The translations under genes and the position numbers were made by a program. Of a DNA stretch of 64,000 nt, positions 33,909 to 43,705 are shown piece after piece. Under the pieces are notes generated by a model. That model saw only the letters and a list, made by a program, of their open reading frames with translations. It was not told where the DNA came from and did not search any database. Position 1 is the first letter of the stretch. Each line of letters opens with the position of its first letter. Source of the DNA: Artemia franciscana (taxonomy: Eukaryota; Arthropoda; Branchiopoda; Anostraca; Artemiidae); NCBI RefSeq assembly GCF_032884065.1, contig NW_027062665.1, forward strand, positions 496,001 through 560,000. Direction: 5' to 3'.

Positions 33909-34050
33909 CACTGGCAATGCATTCCATGCCCTTATCAATGAGCAAATCTTGCTTATATGGCCAAGGCAAAACAAGAACTCCAGATTGATCAGAATGTTCC
34001 AGTCGCCTACAGATCTGGTCTACACAGTATGTTGGATTGTTTTCTGCCAC
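33909..34050 (-). CDS. Splice-bounded exon, possibly DIRS-like
   Basis: On the - strand a strong acceptor (TATATTTTTCAG at 34052/34051) is followed by 142 nt open in one frame, and a donor GTAAGA follows position 33909. The peptide begins VAENNPTYCVDQICRRLEHS and ends IDKGMECIASG, with GVLVLPWPYKQDLLI between. I cannot name a host family. The pattern NPxxxxxxxxRRL...GVLVLPxP resembles the segment after the RNase H domain of DIRS-type retrotransposons (LIGRxLxxI...TLVVPxWP), so a transposon origin is the main alternative. Both splice sites are good and the composition is protein-like. No partner exon was identified. Confidence 0.5.
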
Positions 34051-35412
34051 CTGAAAAATATACAAGAAGAGTTTACACCGAATTTAATTCCAGAAGTAAG
34101 GTTGGAAGGGAAGCTTGTCAAGATCGGCATTAATAACAAGAGGGTTATTAGAACTTCTCAGGTGGAGGAACAAAGGATGAATTATGGTCAAACCGGCGAC
34201 TAAAAAGAGGTTGAAAAAATTGAAGGGGAATAGTCACGTTAAAATCGGGTGGGTTTTTCAACAGCAAATCCACCTCACAGCCATTGTTCTACATCATTTT
34301 CATTGTAGGACAGCACTGAAACCAGATTTGTAATTACTGTAGCTCCCCAAAAGGACATCTGGCCCCATGGACTGACGTAGCCTAGATAAGCAGTGGCTAT
34401 CACGAGAAACAACAGAATGATCACTGTCATTCATGTCTCAAAGTAGTGGAAGAACCCATGATATATCCCTCCACCAATGTGAAAAAAAAAATTAAAAAAA
34501 GATGCCCCATCGCCATGGACAGTTTAAAGAAAACAGTCATAACTAATGTTTCGATAAATATGAGCAACTCTCAAAAATGCTAAATCAACTCTCTCCGTGC
34601 AATACATCGCTTAAAAAAAGGCCAGTGACGATCTGAATCATCAGACAGGGGCTTAGGAGGGATACAAAGTTTCATCAAATAGAAATATTGGCTGGTAGAG
34701 GTAGGTAGAGAGAGCGGATTTGATAGTTTGGAGGGTAGATTATCTTGTGTAAAAATAGCGTTGCAATTCTTTAAAGTTGGTAAGTTACTAAACTATTGAT
34801 CGGAAGGGCTTCTTATTTCTGTTCAAAAAATTAATAGCCAGTAATAGGGCCAGAAATAGATATACTAACACGCACGAATAGGCTAAGAGGGTAAGAAAAC
34901 TAACATTTAAATTGATCACTATTTAGTCGTTAATGCCTCGATGCCCTGTTGGAGGGTCTACAGATACATCAACCCTAGTTAAAATTGATAACGATATAAC
35001 GATTGCAGGAAGGGCCCAGAGGAGGAAGGTTAATTTAATAGCAAACTTCTAATTATCTCTTGGTAAAAAACATAAATGAAGATCACTAGGATCCCTCCTT
35101 GAAAAATCTTCAAAAGAAATCATTCTCAAGTGATATACAAACTAAGAGAGTATGATCGAAAAGCGACAAGGTGAATGCAAATGCTAGAGAGTAATTGGGT
35201 AGGAGCATGTGTACAGAGATGACAACGATGAATAGGATATCAAATGCTAGTTTAATAAAAATATTATCTTTGGAAGTTAAAAATGTTATTAGCTCAATTA
35301 AAGACTGAAAGATTCTTATAAATTCGGCGTACAAGACCCAATATTGTTTTTTAATTACACAGGTAATTATAATAACTTACCTTTACACTGCTCCTAGGAT
35401 TTACTTATTCTC
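34051..35412. other. Unassigned interval
   Basis: No recognised gene or repeat. The open frame on the + strand at 33880-34203 overlaps the better-supported - strand exon and is treated as its shadow. Confidence 0.35.
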
Positions 35413-35625
35413 TCCTCAAGAAGTAATAAATAAGGATAAAGATCTTCCAGAGCCATTGCTGACGCATAGGGCGTCGAATCGACGTTTCAGTTGCTGGGTG
35501 TTTTTTACGGGGACAAGTAGCAAGCTTGTCGCCCAACCTTGCTGCGGCGGGGATCGAACCCTGGGCCCCATATTCCCAAGGAAGAACATCAATCCACTGT
35601 ACTACAACAGGTCCTCAAGAAGTAA
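35413..35625 (-). mobile_element. tRNA-derived SINE with 14-bp target-site duplication
   Basis: The SINE body (35427-35611, about 185 bp) reads on the - strand. It has a pol III head with an A-box-like TAGTACAGTGG and a perfect B box GGTTCGATCCC near 35555-35548. A tail carries the phrase GGCGACAAGCTTGCTACTTG and later ACGTCGATTCGACG, and the 3' end is A/T-rich. It is flanked by the identical 14-mer TCCTCAAGAAGTAA at 35413-35426 and 35612-35625, the expected trace of LINE-driven insertion. The pristine duplication implies a young insertion. No second copy was seen in this window. Confidence 0.85.
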
Positions 35626-35867
35626 ACATCTTTTATTGACCCCGCAATGATTAGAATTCCTTATTCTTTTAATATTTAGACTGCTGATGTACTCAAAGTA
35701 TATAATAATAATTAACACATTTTTTTTCTTCGGTATCTTATTTGGTGAAGGAGCGTTAGATTATCAGTCTCAGTATGTTTAGTACGTTCATCAAGATAAA
35801 ACCAAAAACAGTTTTTAAATGATTAAGTGTTTTTTTCTTACAAAATGATTTCTGTCTAACTTTTCAC

Positions 35868-35945
35868 AAGTCTCCGACAGCGCAAATTTTTAGAGCGCTT
35901 GACTCGGAAAAGAAAGGTCTTTGGTTCAATTTTGGAAGTCTGCAA
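35868..35945 (+). pseudogene. tRNA-like relic
   Basis: The stretch contains AGAGCGCTTGACTCGG, then AGGTCTTTGGTTCAATTTTGG, recalling the anticodon-arm side and B box/T-arm of a tRNA. The A box region and acceptor stem do not pair convincingly. It is probably a decayed tRNA gene or SINE head, and it abuts a family A fragment. Confidence 0.35.
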
Positions 35946-36350
35946 CATTTTTTATGAATTTTAAGATAGCCATTTTGTTCAGCATAGTAAAAAAATCTAA
36001 CAACTATATCGTTGAGGACGACTTAATCCCTCAGAGTCCTCGGGGAAAGTGCTGCAAGGTCGAAATTTGGACCATTGTTTACATATAGTATTGGTTATTC
36101 GAATGTATACAGTCGTTTTAGAAGGAATATTTCTAATGTTGGTGGTTTTGGGGGTTTTTTTTGGCGGTTACGAGGGAGGATCTATTCATTGAGGAATTTT
36201 TACAGGGGAAGAGAATTTCCATCACTTGAGCTCTGGATTTTCCAGCATTATTTAAAAAAATTAATGAAAAATTTGAACTTTAGTATAAAGAGCGAGGTAT
36301 TGACGGGGGGGGACCCACCTCGTATAAGTAAGAAAAATATACAAACATAG
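35946..36350 (+). mobile_element. Family A foldback repeat, strongly decayed middle part
   Basis: It follows the family A order (TAGCCATTTTGTTCAGCATAGT, the GAGTCCTCGGGGAAAG block, TTTACATATAGTATTGGTTATT, then TATAAAGAGCGAGGTATTGACG) with numerous changes and no terminal modules. Confidence 0.7.
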
Positions 36351-36440
36351 AAGTTTGCAATTTGATTCACTCGCATATGCAAAAAAAAACATAAACGATT
36401 TTCAAACGCGCAGGCGGATCTTTGATAAGCACTGAGGGAG

Positions 36441-36740
36441 TCAACAAGAGCATAACTGGGGATTTATTTTAAGTCCCTTCTCTAAAATCATTGCATGCAA
36501 TAAGCCTTTTCTCTGTTCATCAAAATTATTATTGAAGTATCTCTTGTTGCTTGAAACTGTATCTTTTAGAGATGTCACATTTTTTAACTCTCTTTGGTTA
36601 TAATCAATCCAATCTTTTCCATGTTCAATTGTTCTATTTTTAAATAACTCTAGTAGAGGTTTCAGCATAGTCTTATACATGGAAGAAGCTTCATCTTTAT
36701 TGTATTTTATAGACGTATCACATTTTTGCATTATGTATCT
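36441..36740 (-). CDS. Unidentified 96-codon frame, possible terminal exon
   Basis: The - strand frame starts MQKCDTSIKYNKDEASSMYK, continues KPLLELFKNRTIEHGKDWID, SNKRYFNNNFDEQRKGLLHA and ends INPQLCSC at a TGA. The composition is that of a charged helical protein rather than of random A+T-rich translation. A possible acceptor (TATTAATAG at 36743/36742) has a poor pyrimidine tract. The end LCSC recalls the start of cysteine-rich domains in some large eukaryotic transposases, but no family can be named. It lies about 420 bp downstream of the exon at 37159-37284 on the same strand. Confidence 0.3.
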   Translation of the reverse strand, partial: RYIMQKCDTSIKYNKDEASSMYKTMLKPLLELFKNRTIEHGKDWIDYNQRELKNVTSLKDTVSSNKRYFNNNFDEQRKGLLHAMILEKGLKINPQLCSC

Positions 36741-37158
36741 TCTATTAATACTTCTATTAAACTGATATTTCTCTTATTCGTTTCAAAATTGTTTTCAGGA
36801 ATCTTATTAACTTTAAAAATCCATGTTAATTTGTCTTTTTTGTTCTTTTTTTCTGATGTTCTAATGTCAACTTTTGTCTTTCTCTACTTTCTTGGTTTCT
36901 ACTTATTTCTATTATTATAACTACTACCAAGTTGTTTTTTTCTTTTTCTTTTTTACTGTATGTTAGTGTTTATTCTTCCTCATCTTCATTTCATATTTAT
37001 TGTTTGATTTAGGGTATTATTTATGGTTCTTTTAGCGCTCTATTACTGTGTTGTATGGCCCATAACAAACATATAATAGTGACATATAATAGTAATAGTG
37101 AATAAATGAATTAATGAATAAGGTAAAAAAATAATAGAAATTAACTGAAAATACTTAC

Positions 37159-37284
37159 ATTCCTGAAATAATCCACCTCATCTTCAGTCATCTTTATTTT
37201 TGGATTCACATCTGCCAGGCAACAAGCGCAGCACAAAGTGCTCAGATAATAGCCCAAAGAAATGGGAAATTGTTTGAATAATAT
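37159..37284 (-). CDS. Splice-bounded exon, ILFKQFPI-type (copy 1 of a tandem exon pair)
   Basis: An acceptor TTTTTTTCCTGATAG and a donor GTAAGT flank exactly 42 codons, phase 0 at both ends. The peptide begins ILFKQFPISLGYYLSTLCCA and ends MTEDEVDYFRN. The neighbouring open stretch at 37325-37480 starts with the same residues and phase, and the introns preceding the two are also alike, so exon plus upstream intron was duplicated with a period of 196 bp. The protein family is unknown. The CCxCC content and hydrophobic start suggest a zinc- or membrane-associated segment, but that is speculation. Confidence 0.45.
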
Positions 37285-37324
37285 CTATCAGGAAAAAAAT
37301 CATGGCTTAGTGTTTAAAGATTAT

Positions 37325-37480
37325 TTAAGGGTTTATATAATTAGCCATTGTAGCATCTAACTCATCCTTGGAAACATTGGATTTTACGTTAGACTTTGCT
37401 GAGCACCAAGTGCACTTGACCAACCCCCTAATTTTGTTCAGCCCATAGGCAATATCAATTGGAAACGAACTGAACAAAAT
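37325..37480 (-). pseudogene. Tandem copy 2 of the ILF exon, no donor
   Basis: After an acceptor TTTGTTCTCATTAG (37482/37481) the frame reads ILFSSFPIDIAYGLNKIRGL, VKCTWCSAKSNV and SKDELDATMANYINP to a TAA at 37325. It shares the ILFxxFPI start, spaced cysteines and the DE(V/L)D end with the exon at 37159-37284. It has no GT where that exon has its donor, so it is probably a dead or terminal duplicate. The sequence just upstream of this acceptor is the 830-bp unit also found upstream of the Merlin core at 31706. Confidence 0.4.
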
Positions 37481-38312
37481 CTAATGAGAACAAAAAAATA
37501 ATGACTAAGCATTTAAAGATTATTGACGAATTTATAAAATTAAGATTTCTTCAAAAAAAAATTATGAGTAACGAAATTCATTGGTTCTCTTTTGAAAGTG
37601 AATTGACCGCATAAATAACAAAAAAACTAGTTTTTTTTTTAACTGAAAGTAAGGAGCGACATTACTTAAAACGAAAACGAACAGAAATTATATTTTCAAT
37701 ATCTAAAGGATAATTTTGTAATTCAAGTAAACTTTCCCCCAAAGTGGCCGGAGGGCCACTAATAGAAATCGCCAAATTACTCATGGTGGATGGCAGTTCC
37801 CCTCCACGACTAAATCCACCAGACCACAGGTATAAAGAAAAAATGTGAGGAAAAAAAAGTAAAAAATAATATAACCAAGGTAAGGATAAATAAAATTATA
37901 TAATCAAGGTGAGGATAAATAAGAAAAAGCAGGGAAAGAGAAGAAAAAAGAAACAAGGAAAAACTAAGAAATAAACAAATAATCAGCACTGGAAATATAG
38001 ACCATTCATTCATAATCATGATAATAATATACGAAAATAATCAGTTTGCGAATCACTAAAAACACAATAAAAAATGTTCTCCATAGGGGGGGGGGGAGTA
38101 GCCAACGAGACAAATCAGAAAAAACCAACGACAAAAGAAAATAAGCAAAATACGGCCTAGGAGCTTTTTGAATGGGAGTTATATTGTATTTTCTAAGGGT
38201 TAAAACTAAATGGCAGATTAACAGCCCTCCCAAAGCCCATAATTCCAAAAAAACATTCTATTAAAACTTTGAAAGAACTTTCTTGTTTCGCACTGTTGAA
38301 TTATTCAGTGCT
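37481..38312. repeat. 830-bp direct duplicate, copy 2
   Basis: Nearly identical to 31706-32535. It starts at the same splice-acceptor position and ends inside family C at TTCAGTGCTTATT. The small number of differences makes it one of the younger events in the window. Confidence 0.85.
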
Positions 38313-38449
38313 TATTACCAATCAAACTGAACTTATGAACTAACCAAAAAAATCTCAAGAGAAGAGAAGTTGAAATCTGTATCGTGTATATAATACCCAG
38401 TGAGAAGTGAGCCAAGCAGCTTCTCTTGAGTATGTGTTAAATCAATGCC

Positions 38450-38728
38450 CTAAGAGGAATTCTCTAGTTTTGTTTTGTGTCCATACAAAGTGAAGAGAAG
38501 CATTCTAGCACCTTCTCTTGGAGAAGTTAGTAACAGTGCTAGCAGTTGGGTCTCCACTGCCAGTAAGTGATAAGAATCTTCTTCTAAGGAAGAAGGATGG
38601 TGTAATATCATGCATGTTAAGTGATGATATGCCTGCTTGCTGTTGCTATATAATGCCTTTTGTTCCAGATATCTGGGTTTAAATAAATCATAGCATTGGT
38701 AACACACTACACATGGCATACCAGAAAA
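38450..38728 (-). CDS. Unidentified exon candidate with cysteine cluster
   Basis: An acceptor TCATATTTTTCTCAG (38730/38729) precedes a frame reading FSGMPCVVCYQCYDLFKPRY, LEQKALYSNSKQAYHHLTCM and further to KLENSS and a stop at 38450. The CxxCxxC cluster with a later HHLTC could bind zinc. No family is recognised. It sits on the same strand as the exons at 37.2-37.5 kb but is separated from them by the 830-bp duplicate, so joint membership in one gene is uncertain. Confidence 0.35.
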   Translation of the reverse strand, partial: FSGMPCVVCYQCYDLFKPRYLEQKALYSNSKQAYHHLTCMILHHPSSLEEDSYHLLAVETQLLALLLTSPREGARMLLFTLYGHKTKLENSS

Positions 38729-39117
38729 CTGAGAAAAATATGATTTTGTCAAATTAAAAACTCAGAACATAAAATTTTTACCAAAAAAGTCCATGTAAAC
38801 TGTTTATAATTGCTTCACTTTGGATTTTGAAATCTGGTGTGGGAATCTTTCAGTGAAGATTAAATTTTACCAATTTTCAATTTTTGGCTTTCTAGAAAGT
38901 AAAATACACACAGTTTGTGCGTATCTGGTAACATTGTCTCTGAAATCCTTGTTTTTATTTAATTTTTGGTAAATATATCACAGTTCATATAATTGACTTA
39001 CCAATAAAGTGAACACACTACTCAATCCCTTTGTTATGTTCTTTACAACTATAATAATTACTTCTATCATTTACCTTTTGAGAAAGAACTATTGACAAGA
39101 AACATTAAAAAAAAAAA
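38729..39117. other. Unassigned A+T-rich interval
   Basis: Nothing recognised. Confidence 0.35.
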
Positions 39118-39797
39118 TGGTAAAATACTAGTTTAGTAACTTTTGGCTATCTTGGAAAGGGGTTAGGTTAGGGAAATGAAACTTTAAGGGATGGGTCTAA
39201 AGGCTAAAGTATGTCCTGGGAAGATATTTGAAGATATTTTGAAAGATATCTCCCTCTAGAGGGTTCTCACCTTTGATGACCTTTTCACCTTTGATTGCAA
39301 TTCTATATGTGTAAATACAAGAATATTTGGGCTGGAATAACTCCATAATGGTGAGTTTGCGGCAGTTTTGCAAGGGATAAAAGATGCTCAAAAAGTCAAA
39401 AAGTATCTATTAACAATAGTTTCATGACCCTAAACAATTGTTCAGGTAATGGAACATTGACCAAACAATTCCTAAGCTTTAAAAAAAAAACACTAATATG
39501 GCTTAGAATTCTACTCAAATAACAGGAATTGCATTTTGAGAACTAAAGCCAGAGAAAAAGCAACTTGTAACTGAAAATTAAGGTGATAAGTTGCTTTGTC
39601 AAAATTTCAATAGGTATAGGCTAGACCTGTCATATAGGTAAATTTCAGGACCCTCTAGAGGGAGAAAGAGTGGAGATGGGTACTTTAAAATACCTTACCA
39701 AGATATACTTTAGCCTGTAGACCCATCCCTAACAGTTTCAGTTTCCTAACCTAACCTGTTTCCAAGATAGCCTAGTCACTAAACTAGAATTTTGCCA
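39118..39797. mobile_element. MITE/foldback element, family D, 680 bp
   Basis: The left arm TGGTAAAATACTAGTTTAG continues through TGGCTATCTTGGAAA, GGTTAGGTTAGGGAAA, GGGATGGGTCTA and CCTCTAGAGGG. It is mirrored by the right arm ending CTAAACTAGAATTTTGCCA. Arms are about 150 bp. Solo arms lie at 40158-40290 and 45632-45800. It is non-coding. Confidence 0.8.
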
Positions 39798-40784
39798 AAA
39801 CTATTCTGTGGCTTACTTTACAACTTGCATGATATCCTAACAGCAGGCTATCTAAGCAATTATGAATACAGCTCTACTAGCCTACATTATCCCTAGCCCC
39901 TAGATGCTCAAATATATGGTTCATTTTATATATTTCCCATGCACCTCTCTTGATTTAACCTGCAAATTGAATCAACTGTGACAAAACAAGAACCAGAAAA
40001 CCAAGACTGAAAATAGGGGGACAGCAACTGAAATAAGGAGCCTATAATATATTAATTATTTACATATAAAGAATTTAGATCAGGAAACGCATTTTTAAAA
40101 TAAAATCTCACATGGGAAAGGATTTAGCCAACGCAATATAGGCTAAAAGTTTAAACGGTAAAATTCTAGTCCATTGACTTCTTGCTATCTTGGAAAGTTG
40201 TAGGGCTAGAGAATTGAAACTTTCAGGGATGTGTCTACAGGCTAAAGTATATCCCGGGAAGTTATTTTGAGATCCCTAACTATACCCCTTCCCCCTCCTC
40301 TATATAACGCAGTTTTTCGTGCATTACAGCTTATATTTTGGTCAAATTTGATCCTATATTACTATTAAAAGTGTAAATCCTTGCTTACCTTAGGAAAATT
40401 CAACTTTTCACTGTTTTTTAAGCTACTATATTCCATAATTAGTTCACCTGCATTGAAAAACAATTATTACCTTTTATGGTATAGTTTAAAATTGAATGCA
40501 GGCATTTAAACGCATCCCCTGTTTGAAACTCTTATCTTTAAAAGGCTTTTGACAGGGGTAATACATATAAGACTTTGAACTTTTAAGGGGCTTCTCACAC
40601 AAAATTATGATTTGTTGCTACAATTGCGTAAGGTTTATGTTATATGTGTCAATAAAATTTATTTTATAAATCATAACAGCATAGAGAAAGTCAATTTCTT
40701 CAAGAAGGCCCAATAATGATTCTTAGAAACCTGAAGAGAGGCGAAACAGAAATTTAGTGGGAAAAATAGCAAAAGTCCTAAATA
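39798..40784. other. Unassigned interval containing a solo family D arm
   Basis: A solo family D arm (40158-40290, from GGTAAAATTCTAG through GTGTCTACAGGCTAAAGTATA) is the only element recognised. Confidence 0.5.
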
Positions 40785-41085
40785 CATGATTGACGTAACT
40801 GTAACGGATACGCTCTCTTTGGGTGAGTTTTTTTTTTGGGGGGGGGGGTTAATTTGAAAAAAATATAAAGATGTATTTGTAACTTACGAATGGGTGATCA
40901 GATCTTAATGAAGTTTGATATTTAGAAGGATCTTGTGCTTCAGAGCTCTTATTTTAAATCCCAACCAGATCCAGTGACATTGAGGGGAGTTGGATGAGGA
41001 AACCAGAAATCTTGGAAGACGTGAAAATTGAGGTATCTTTATCTTCGAAATGGGTGGTCGGATCTTAATGAAACTTGATATAATC
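40785..41085 (-). mobile_element. HINE-like C-rich element fragment, reverse orientation
   Basis: The reverse complement shows about one core unit (CAAAGAGAGCGTATCCGTTAC, poly-C, ATTAAGATCTGATCACC, ATTTAAAATAAGAGCTCTG). Neither end is present. Confidence 0.7.
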
Positions 41086-41154
41086 ATATCTGTATGTGAA
41101 TATATCTGTAAATATATCTGTATTGATCATATGTCTGAGATGCTTAATATAGAT

Positions 41155-41395
41155 GCTTATACAGAAATTACTCTGTATATGAAAGGGGTTTTTCCTCCTC
41201 ATCGCCCCGCTTTTTACGCTAAAGTTTGACACTTTCTGTTAACTTTACTTTTTAAAATGGTAAAAAACTTTAGCGTAAAGAGCGGGGTGTTAGGAGGAAA
41301 AGGCCCTTTCATATACGGAGTAACTTCTGTTCATTTTAAGTGTTAATGTTGCTCCTTACTTTCAGTTAAAAACACTTGTTTTTTTTAATTTATAC
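41155..41395. mobile_element. Family A terminal hairpin module, solo copy
   Basis: The arms ACAGAAATTACTCTGTATATG...CCCGCTTTTTACGCTAAAG and CTTTAGCGTAAAGAGCGGG...CATATACGGAGTAACTTCTG are mirror images around a short A/T-rich centre. The module ends GCTCCTTACTTTCAGTTA. Confidence 0.8.
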
Positions 41396-42389
41396 CATAG
41401 TTTTATAAATATATATTTAAAATTATCAAAATAAGCCCTTAATAAACATTAATTACAACACAGCTATCCAGAAAAGAAGTTTTACAAAGGAAAGTAAAGG
41501 ACCATATTAAACTTAAGACAAGCTTCAACACATTCCTATAATATTTAAAGCTCAATGTTTTGTGAGAAACCAGGAAAGGAAAATATATAATTAATGAAAA
41601 AAATCAAATAGTTGAGAAAATGAGAATTTTGTCAGCCAGTAGCAAAATATGAAGACGAAAATCAAGCAAATATTTCGACAAGGACCTCTGAATAATGGAA
41701 GTGTTTTCAAACAAAATGAAGTGGTGACTGTTATTGTGCACGTGTTGGGCCAAGGCAGAATCAAAATTCTCGGGCCTTGGGTGCAAACTATGACTTCGTT
41801 GATTGAAAATTTGTGTTTCAACAATCCCTTCTCCCAATTGTTGGCGTTTTACCAATATAGAAGATTTAGAAATGTTACACACCCCTTAAATTTTGAAAAC
41901 TGGTATTTTTCACATTTCTAAATCTCTTTCATAGGGTGGTATCCAGGAAATTTTCAAGGGGGAAGGGGTATTAATCATTTTTTTGAGGAATCTTTATAAA
42001 ACAAAAACTATGAAACGCATGAAAGACTTGTTTATATTCGTTTCGCTACGTTTTTACGAGTCAGAGAAAGGGTACATACCCTTTAGCCCTCCTGGATACG
42101 GCTTGCATTTTAATATCTGTCTCCCTCCCAAACTAGCCAACATATTTTTAAGGTTAATACCAATTTCACTATTTTAGGTCAAATCCCTGTACTTTTACAA
42201 TTCCAAACATTCGCATATAAGGGCTTTAAAACTCTACAGTGGGGTTCTATTATTGTTTTGAAGTTAGGTAGCGAGGGAGATGCCTCAACGGGTGTATTTT
42301 AATGCCAAAACATCCCAACTGTATACGAGCCTTTTATAAATTAGTTCTAAGGGAGATACAAGAGGAAGGTGAAGGTAAAAATTGATATG
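41396..42389. other. Unassigned interval
   Basis: No gene recognised. Open frames of 77-92 codons overlap on both strands at 41591-41921 without domain signal. Confidence 0.35.
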
Positions 42390-43340
42390 AATTTCCAGGG
42401 TCGCGTCCAAGACTTTGGTATGGGAGGTTATTTTTTGGTGGGAGGAAAAAAAACTTAGAAAAAAGAAAAAATGCGAAATTGATATTTAATCTTTCTTGCT
42501 TTCTAGAAATATTTTTGGTCTACGCTGTTATTATGAGAGTAAGAGTTCATTAAACCCCAAAATCAGCAGAATTCATTCTGTATAGGAGGGGGACTGCCCC
42601 TGTCTCGACCTCACTTCTGCCTCGTGCTTTTAGAAACTTCGGAGGCTGAATTTTTGACCAGAAATTAAGTTCTAGTCCTTTCCTGTGTCAAAAGTGACTG
42701 AAAACCAACCGGCCGCAGGAGGGGTAATGGCGGGTATTTTCCATGGGGGGATTTTTCAGGGGAGGGGAGATTTTCAGATAGTGACAGGGCGGAGACATAA
42801 AGCATAAATAAACATAAAAAATTATAATTAAAACTGGCTTTAATGGTTTGTGATGTCCGATTTTCTTTGGTCTTGTGACCAAAAAAGATAAGCTTTTTTG
42901 TAAATCTTCTTGACAGGCTTTTATATCATGGTTTTAAAAAAAAACAATTCCAACAAGGTTGAACATGTAAAGGTCCTAACTTGCATTTAGCCCAATTAGA
43001 TTGCCTTATATTTGTAGAATACCGAAAAACTGAGTACGGTGGTTCAGTTGCATGAGGGTTCAGTTGCAAGGGGGTTCAGCTGCATGGGGGCCAGAGGGTT
43101 CACTTGCACAATAGTTCAGTTGCACGGGGGTTCAGTTACACGGGGTTCAGTTGCACGAGGTTCAGTTACACGGGGCTCAGTTACACGGAGGTTCAATTGT
43201 ACGTGAGTTCAGTTGCAAGGGCATTCAGTTACAAGGGTATTCAGTTACATGGGGTTCAGTTGCACGGGGTTTCGGTTGCACGTGGGTTCAGTTGCAAGGG
43301 CGTTCAGTTACAGGGTTGTTCAGTTACACGCACACCGTTT
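42390..43340 (-). repeat. Second minisatellite repeat, reverse orientation
   Basis: The 17-bp-type array at 43030-43335 (GGTTCAGTTGCAAGGGG and variants, about 18 diverged units) is followed, reading to the left, by sequence matching 16816-17420. Nearly all its units are of the TGAACC form seen only at the edges of the 15.8-kb array, so it did not share that array's central expansion. Periodic open frames on the + strand (43104-43390) are artefacts of the repeat. Confidence 0.75.
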
Positions 43341-43429
43341 ATCTCACTATGTCTAAACTAATTATCTCCATTAGCAGACTGAGAACTTGAGTATGGTCGT
43401 TATGACACGTAATTAAGTGATTAAGCATG

Positions 43430-43705
43430 ACGGAACAAGAGCCACAAGGTCCAAACCGGCAGTGCTGATCTCCGTTTCGTGGCCCTTCAGCCAAGAAGTG
43501 CAAAGGGGGTTGGGGCCAGCCATCCTGTTCTTTCGCAAACCCTTCCTGCTTACATTCCCCAGATGTCTCCAGGGACCCATTTAGAGATGGGTCGACTCTG
43601 GTTCAGCTTACAGAGTCGCCACTGACCCTTATCCCGAACCCGTGTCCTTTGGGCAGAGAATTCTCAAACCAACGCATCACCCACTTATCCAGGACAGCTA
43701 CCTTG
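43430..43705 (-). mobile_element. tRNA-derived SINE, older family
   Basis: On the - strand the head starts near 43705 (TGTCCTGGATAAGTGGGTGA), with an A-box-like GTGATGCGTTGG and a B-box-like GGGTTCGGGATAAGG. A G+C-rich body follows with GGCGACTCTGTAAGC, ATGGGTCCCTGGAGACATC and GGCTGGCCCCAACCCCC, and it ends past GAGATCAGCACTGCCGG. The distal part recurs at 24465-24545. Its G+C stands out against the flanks. No clean target duplication was found. Confidence 0.6.

Noticed and set aside
35868..35945. Functional tRNA gene
   Set aside because: A B-box-like arm is present but acceptor and D arms do not pair, so it was kept only as a relic.
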